Positions 14,048-16,681 of a DNA stretch of 16,681 nucleotides are shown piece by piece. Both the position numbers and the translations under genes were made by a program. A model generated the notes under the pieces. It was not told where the DNA came from. It made no database searches and saw only the letters and a list, made by a program, of their open reading frames with translations. The stretch spans positions 1 through 16,681 of the forward strand of contig JAJDEH010000349.1 of the NCBI GenBank assembly GCA_029259935.1, given 5' to 3'. Position 1 is the first letter of the stretch. Every line of letters begins with the position of its first letter. Source of the DNA: Planctomycetota bacterium (GTDB taxonomy: Bacteria; Planctomycetota; Planctomycetia; Pirellulales; Pirellulaceae).

Positions 14048-16681
14048 ATGTTTTTCAACTTTTTCGAGAATCTGACAAAAAACGCTCAGCGAAAAAAGAA
14101 GGCCACGCCCCGAGGCGACCGCCCAGTCAAGAATTTTCGCGTGGAAACGCTTGAAGAACGGCAAATGCTCGCGCTGACCGAAATCAGCGATTTCCCGGGC
14201 ATTGAGCAGATTGATGCGATCCAGCCGGCCCATGCCTCGTCGGCCGTCGGCCCCAATATTCTTGTGGGAATGGTCAACAGCCACATTTCTCTCTTCGAAA
14301 AAGATGGTGAACAGATTGATATCACCAGCTTTCACGAGGTGTTGGACCTTCCAACGTTCGACGACCAGTTTGGTTTTTTTGATTCGGTTGATCTGGATCT
14401 TGGGCTCATCGCTAATCCTTGGGCAACTTTTGATCAGTATTCGGATCGCTTTATTGTCGCCGCATCCGAGGTAACGGTTCCTGTCCCGCTCTTTGGCCAA
14501 ATAGTGATTGGTATTTCCACATCCGATAGCCCCGACGATTTGGATGCGGGGCAATTTGATGCTGACAACGATTGGGATTTCCTCGCCATTCCCGGCACGT
14601 TTATCTTTACCGGACCACCTGCTGCTGGCCCCCCTCCAATCCCCCCACCAGGCGGGACGGGGTTATCTGGTGTGTTGCGAGAAGATCTTCGGGTAGCTGC
14701 GGACGAGGACCATATTTACGTCACCGGCAACTACCTCACTCCGAATGGCACGCACGCTGGCGTGGCGGTGACGGTTCTTGACAAAGCCGACGCGCTCGAT
14801 GGTGTCGTCACGGTCCTCGGCACGATCGAAGCTCTCGACCTGGATGCCCGCTCGTTGATACCCGTCGAGAGCGTCGGTCGGCAGGCCACCGATCCGATGC
14901 TGTTCGTGGATGAAACGGACGAGGGGATTCGAGTTTGGGAGATGGATATTACCGATCCCAACTTGCCGCTGGTAATTAGAACGGTGATTGATTCGCCGCA
15001 CGAAGCACGAGACCGTGCGACTGGCGTTCCTCAGCTAAACACACTGACGACATTGGATGCGGTGAGTGCGGAACTGAGGAATGCCGTCTGGCGTGATGGT
15101 TCGCTGTGGACGGCGCACACGGTGCAGGTTGGCGGAATCACTGGCGATGCGACGGTCCGTTGGTACGAAATCACCCACAACCCGGACGGGAGCTACGAAG
15201 CGGCCACCGGATTTGTCGCCGCAAGCCCTCAATTGGATGGTCCGACCGGTGCCGTCTACGGTCCCGATGGCAATCTGTACGTGGCCAGCGCCAATAACAA
15301 CAGTGTTGTGCGCTATGATCCGGTCGACGGTACGGAAATCGACGTGTTTGTCGCCGCCGGCAGCGGCGGGCTCACCGATGCGCGCGATTTGGCATTCGGA
15401 CCGGATGGAAATTTGTACGTCTCGAGTTTCCAAACCAACGAAGTTCTCCGCTACGACGGTGCGACAGGTGCATTTATCGATGCGTTTGTTGACACCAACA
15501 TCGACGGCCCCCGCGGACTGTTCTTCAATCCGGTCAACCAGTTGCTTTACGTTGCCAGCGAAAACGACGATGCCGTTCATCGATTTGATGACACCGGCGC
15601 ATTCGTCGACACGTTCATCACGTCGGGCAGCAGCGGACTCGATGCACCAGTCGGCCTAGCGACCGGGCCAGATAACAACCTTTATGTGGCTAGTTCCGGG
15701 ACGAACGCGATTCTCAGGTACAACGCCACGAACGGGCAGTTCTTTAATGAGTTTGTCGCAGCCGGAGATGGAGGGCTGGACGGGCCTGCCAATTTTGTAT
15801 TTCGTCAAGACGGTTTGTTATACGTGGCGAGTTCGGGTAGCGATGCAGTTCTCAGATACGACGCCTTGACCGGCACGTTCGTTGACGAGTTTGTTGAACC
15901 TGGAGCCGGTGGGCTGGATAATCCGATCGGCGTGCTGTTTGACGGCAGCGGCAATTTCTATGTGACCAGTTTCGATACAGACGAGGTGATAACCTCCATC
16001 CGCTCGGGAAGTTTCGAATTCGTTGACGAGTTTGTCGCAACAGGCCTTGGTGGACTGAGTGGTCCGTCGGGTGGAGTCTTTGGCCCGGACGGCAATCTAT
16101 ATGTGGCCAGCGAGAGGAACGACAGTATTCTGCGATATGATCCCACGGGCGGATCATTGTTGGGCACGTTTGTTCCGTCGGGTAGCGGTGGCCTGGATCA
16201 GCCAACCGCGCTAACCTTCGGCCCCGACGGCAACCTTTACGTGTCCAGTTTCGGTACCGACGAGGTGCTCCGCTATCAAGGCGCGACGGGCATCTTCATG
16301 GGTGCCTTCGTAACCACCGACATCGTAGGTCCGCGCGGCTTGCTGTTTGATCCTGATCCGACGATCAACCTGCTCTACGTCGCCAGTGAAGGGGATGACG
16401 CCGTTCATAGCTTCAGCGACACCACGGGAGCGTTCGTCAACACGGTCATAACCACGGGCGATGGCGGCCTGGATGATCCTTACGATTTGGAAATCGGTCC
16501 GGACGGCAATGCATACGTCAGCAGTTCCGCGACCAATGAGATTCTCAGGTTCGACCCAACTGCGGGGCCACCCTGGACGATCATTGATGACTTTATTTCG
16601 GCTGGCAATGGTGGGTTGGTAGGGCCAACTAATTTTGAATTTCGCCCTGATGGCTTGTTGTATGTGGCCAGCTCGGGCGGT
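14048..16681 (+). CDS. large secreted beta-propeller protein, 3' end beyond window
   Basis: The frame is open from ATG 14048 to the last base, 878 codons without a stop. GAGGCGGA precedes the ATG. The N-terminus has a basic region (AQRKKKATPRGDRPVKNF) followed by VETLEERQMLALTEI, an L-E-x-R-x-(L/M)-L-A motif common at the start of large secreted planctomycete proteins. Residues 45-185 are a first domain of unknown type. A Pro/Gly-rich linker (GPPAAGPPPIPPPGGTG) falls near residue 195. A second domain to about 395 includes LWTAHTV and VRWYEITHN, seen in secreted repeat proteins of this phylum. From about residue 403, eleven or more blades of 43-50 residues follow the pattern GPDGNLYVxSxxTNxVLRYD-x-TGxFxxxFV-x-GxGGL, resembling NHL / virginiamycin B lyase-like propellers. 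The role is probably adhesion or another surface function; no lyase residues were assigned. An autotransporter, dockerin or anchor end would lie outside the window. Confidence 0.85.
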   Translation, partial: MFFNFFENLTKNAQRKKKATPRGDRPVKNFRVETLEERQMLALTEISDFPGIEQIDAIQPAHASSAVGPNILVGMVNSHISLFEKDGEQIDITSFHEVLDLPTFDDQFGFFDSVDLDLGLIANPWATFDQYSDRFIVAASEVTVPVPLFGQIVIGISTSDSPDDLDAGQFDADNDWDFLAIPGTFIFTGPPAAGPPPIPPPGGTGLSGVLREDLRVAADEDHIYVTGNYLTPNGTHAGVAVTVLDKADALDGVVTVLGTIEALDLDARSLIPVESVGRQATDPMLFVDETDEGIRVWEMDITDPNLPLVIRTVIDSPHEARDRATGVPQLNTLTTLDAVSAELRNAVWRDGSLWTAHTVQVGGITGDATVRWYEITHNPDGSYEAATGFVAASPQLDGPTGAVYGPDGNLYVASANNNSVVRYDPVDGTEIDVFVAAGSGGLTDARDLAFGPDGNLYVSSFQTNEVLRYDGATGAFIDAFVDTNIDGPRGLFFNPVNQLLYVASENDDAVHRFDDTGAFVDTFITSGSSGLDAPVGLATGPDNNLYVASSGTNAILRYNATNGQFFNEFVAAGDGGLDGPANFVFRQDGLLYVASSGSDAVLRYDALTGTFVDEFVEPGAGGLDNPIGVLFDGSGNFYVTSFDTDEVITSIRSGSFEFVDEFVATGLGGLSGPSGGVFGPDGNLYVASERNDSILRYDPTGGSLLGTFVPSGSGGLDQPTALTFGPDGNLYVSSFGTDEVLRYQGATGIFMGAFVTTDIVGPRGLLFDPDPTINLLYVASEGDDAVHSFSDTTGAFVNTVITTGDGGLDDPYDLEIGPDGNAYVSSSATNEILRFDPTAGPPWTIIDDFISAGNGGLVGPTNFEFRPDGLLYVASSGG
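15254..16681 (+). repeat. tandem propeller-blade repeats with an 822-base higher-order period
   Basis: Single blades repeat about every 130-150 bases. In addition, blade 1 matches blade 7 and blade 2 matches blade 8 at an exact 822-base offset (15260 to 16082, 15398 to 16220). Blades 3, 4 and 5 match 9, 10 and 11, with the offset growing to 840 by blade 11 because of small insertions. Blades 2 and 8 share a shortened ending (PRGL in place of the GGL linker), so a six-blade block was duplicated as a unit. Confidence 0.8.

Noticed and set aside
14003..14554. Minus-strand 183-codon frame opposite the start of the propeller protein
   Set aside because: The plus-strand frame is open for 878 codons with recognisable repeats, so this is a shadow.

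Overview
The window looks like chromosomal DNA of a planctomycete (Pirellulales/Lacipirellulaceae-like). The main reasons are a DUF1559 prepilin-type protein, two leucine-rich-repeat (LRR) membrane proteins whose N-terminus includes the W-L-S-F-S-L-R-T-anchor signature, a HEAT-repeat exported protein, a large secreted beta-propeller protein whose N-terminus carries an L-E-E-R-Q-M-L-A motif, long intergenic gaps, and several palindromic repeats. I recognise these families from sequence features only; no database search was possible.

Layout. (1) Positions 1-846: the 3' end of an unidentified plus-strand ORF, then a 679-base segment bounded by two near-identical 26-base direct repeats (168-193 and 821-846) that carries a minus-strand gene for an unknown 160-residue protein. 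(2) Positions 741-5847, all minus strand: an LRR membrane-anchored protein whose 3' end is replaced by the repeat-bounded segment, an orphan LRR fragment, an unknown exported protein, a HEAT-repeat exported protein, and a three-pass membrane LRR protein. (3) Positions 5848-7551: about 1.7 kb with no convincing intact gene. It holds a decayed ISAs1-type transposase end (frameshift plus nonsense codon), several GC-rich hairpins and a 127-base nested palindrome resembling a miniature transposable element. (4) Positions 7552-8697, plus strand: the DUF1559 protein, followed by a terminator-like hairpin shared with the convergent gene. (5) Positions 8816-13729, minus strand: five genes. Read in transcription order they are an OmpH/Skp-like lipoprotein, a ten-helix internally duplicated transporter-like protein, a small helical protein that overlaps it by one base, a multi-pass membrane protein with an acidic tail, and a BRCT-MerR-TPR protein. 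(6) Positions 14048-16681, plus strand: the first 878 codons of a secreted repeat protein. Its second half consists of beta-propeller blades (NHL / virginiamycin B lyase-like), and a six-blade block is duplicated with an 822-base period.

How they fit together. Most products are predicted to be membrane-bound or exported, so the window is mainly an envelope/surface-protein region. Only one pair of genes shows clear translational coupling (the transporter-like protein and the 115-residue protein, sharing TAATG). I see no defence island, CRISPR array, biosynthetic cluster, rRNA or tRNA. The most distinctive observations are the BRCT-MerR-TPR fusion, the repeat-bounded segment that rewrote the end of an LRR gene, the nested palindromic element, and the higher-order duplication in the propeller protein.
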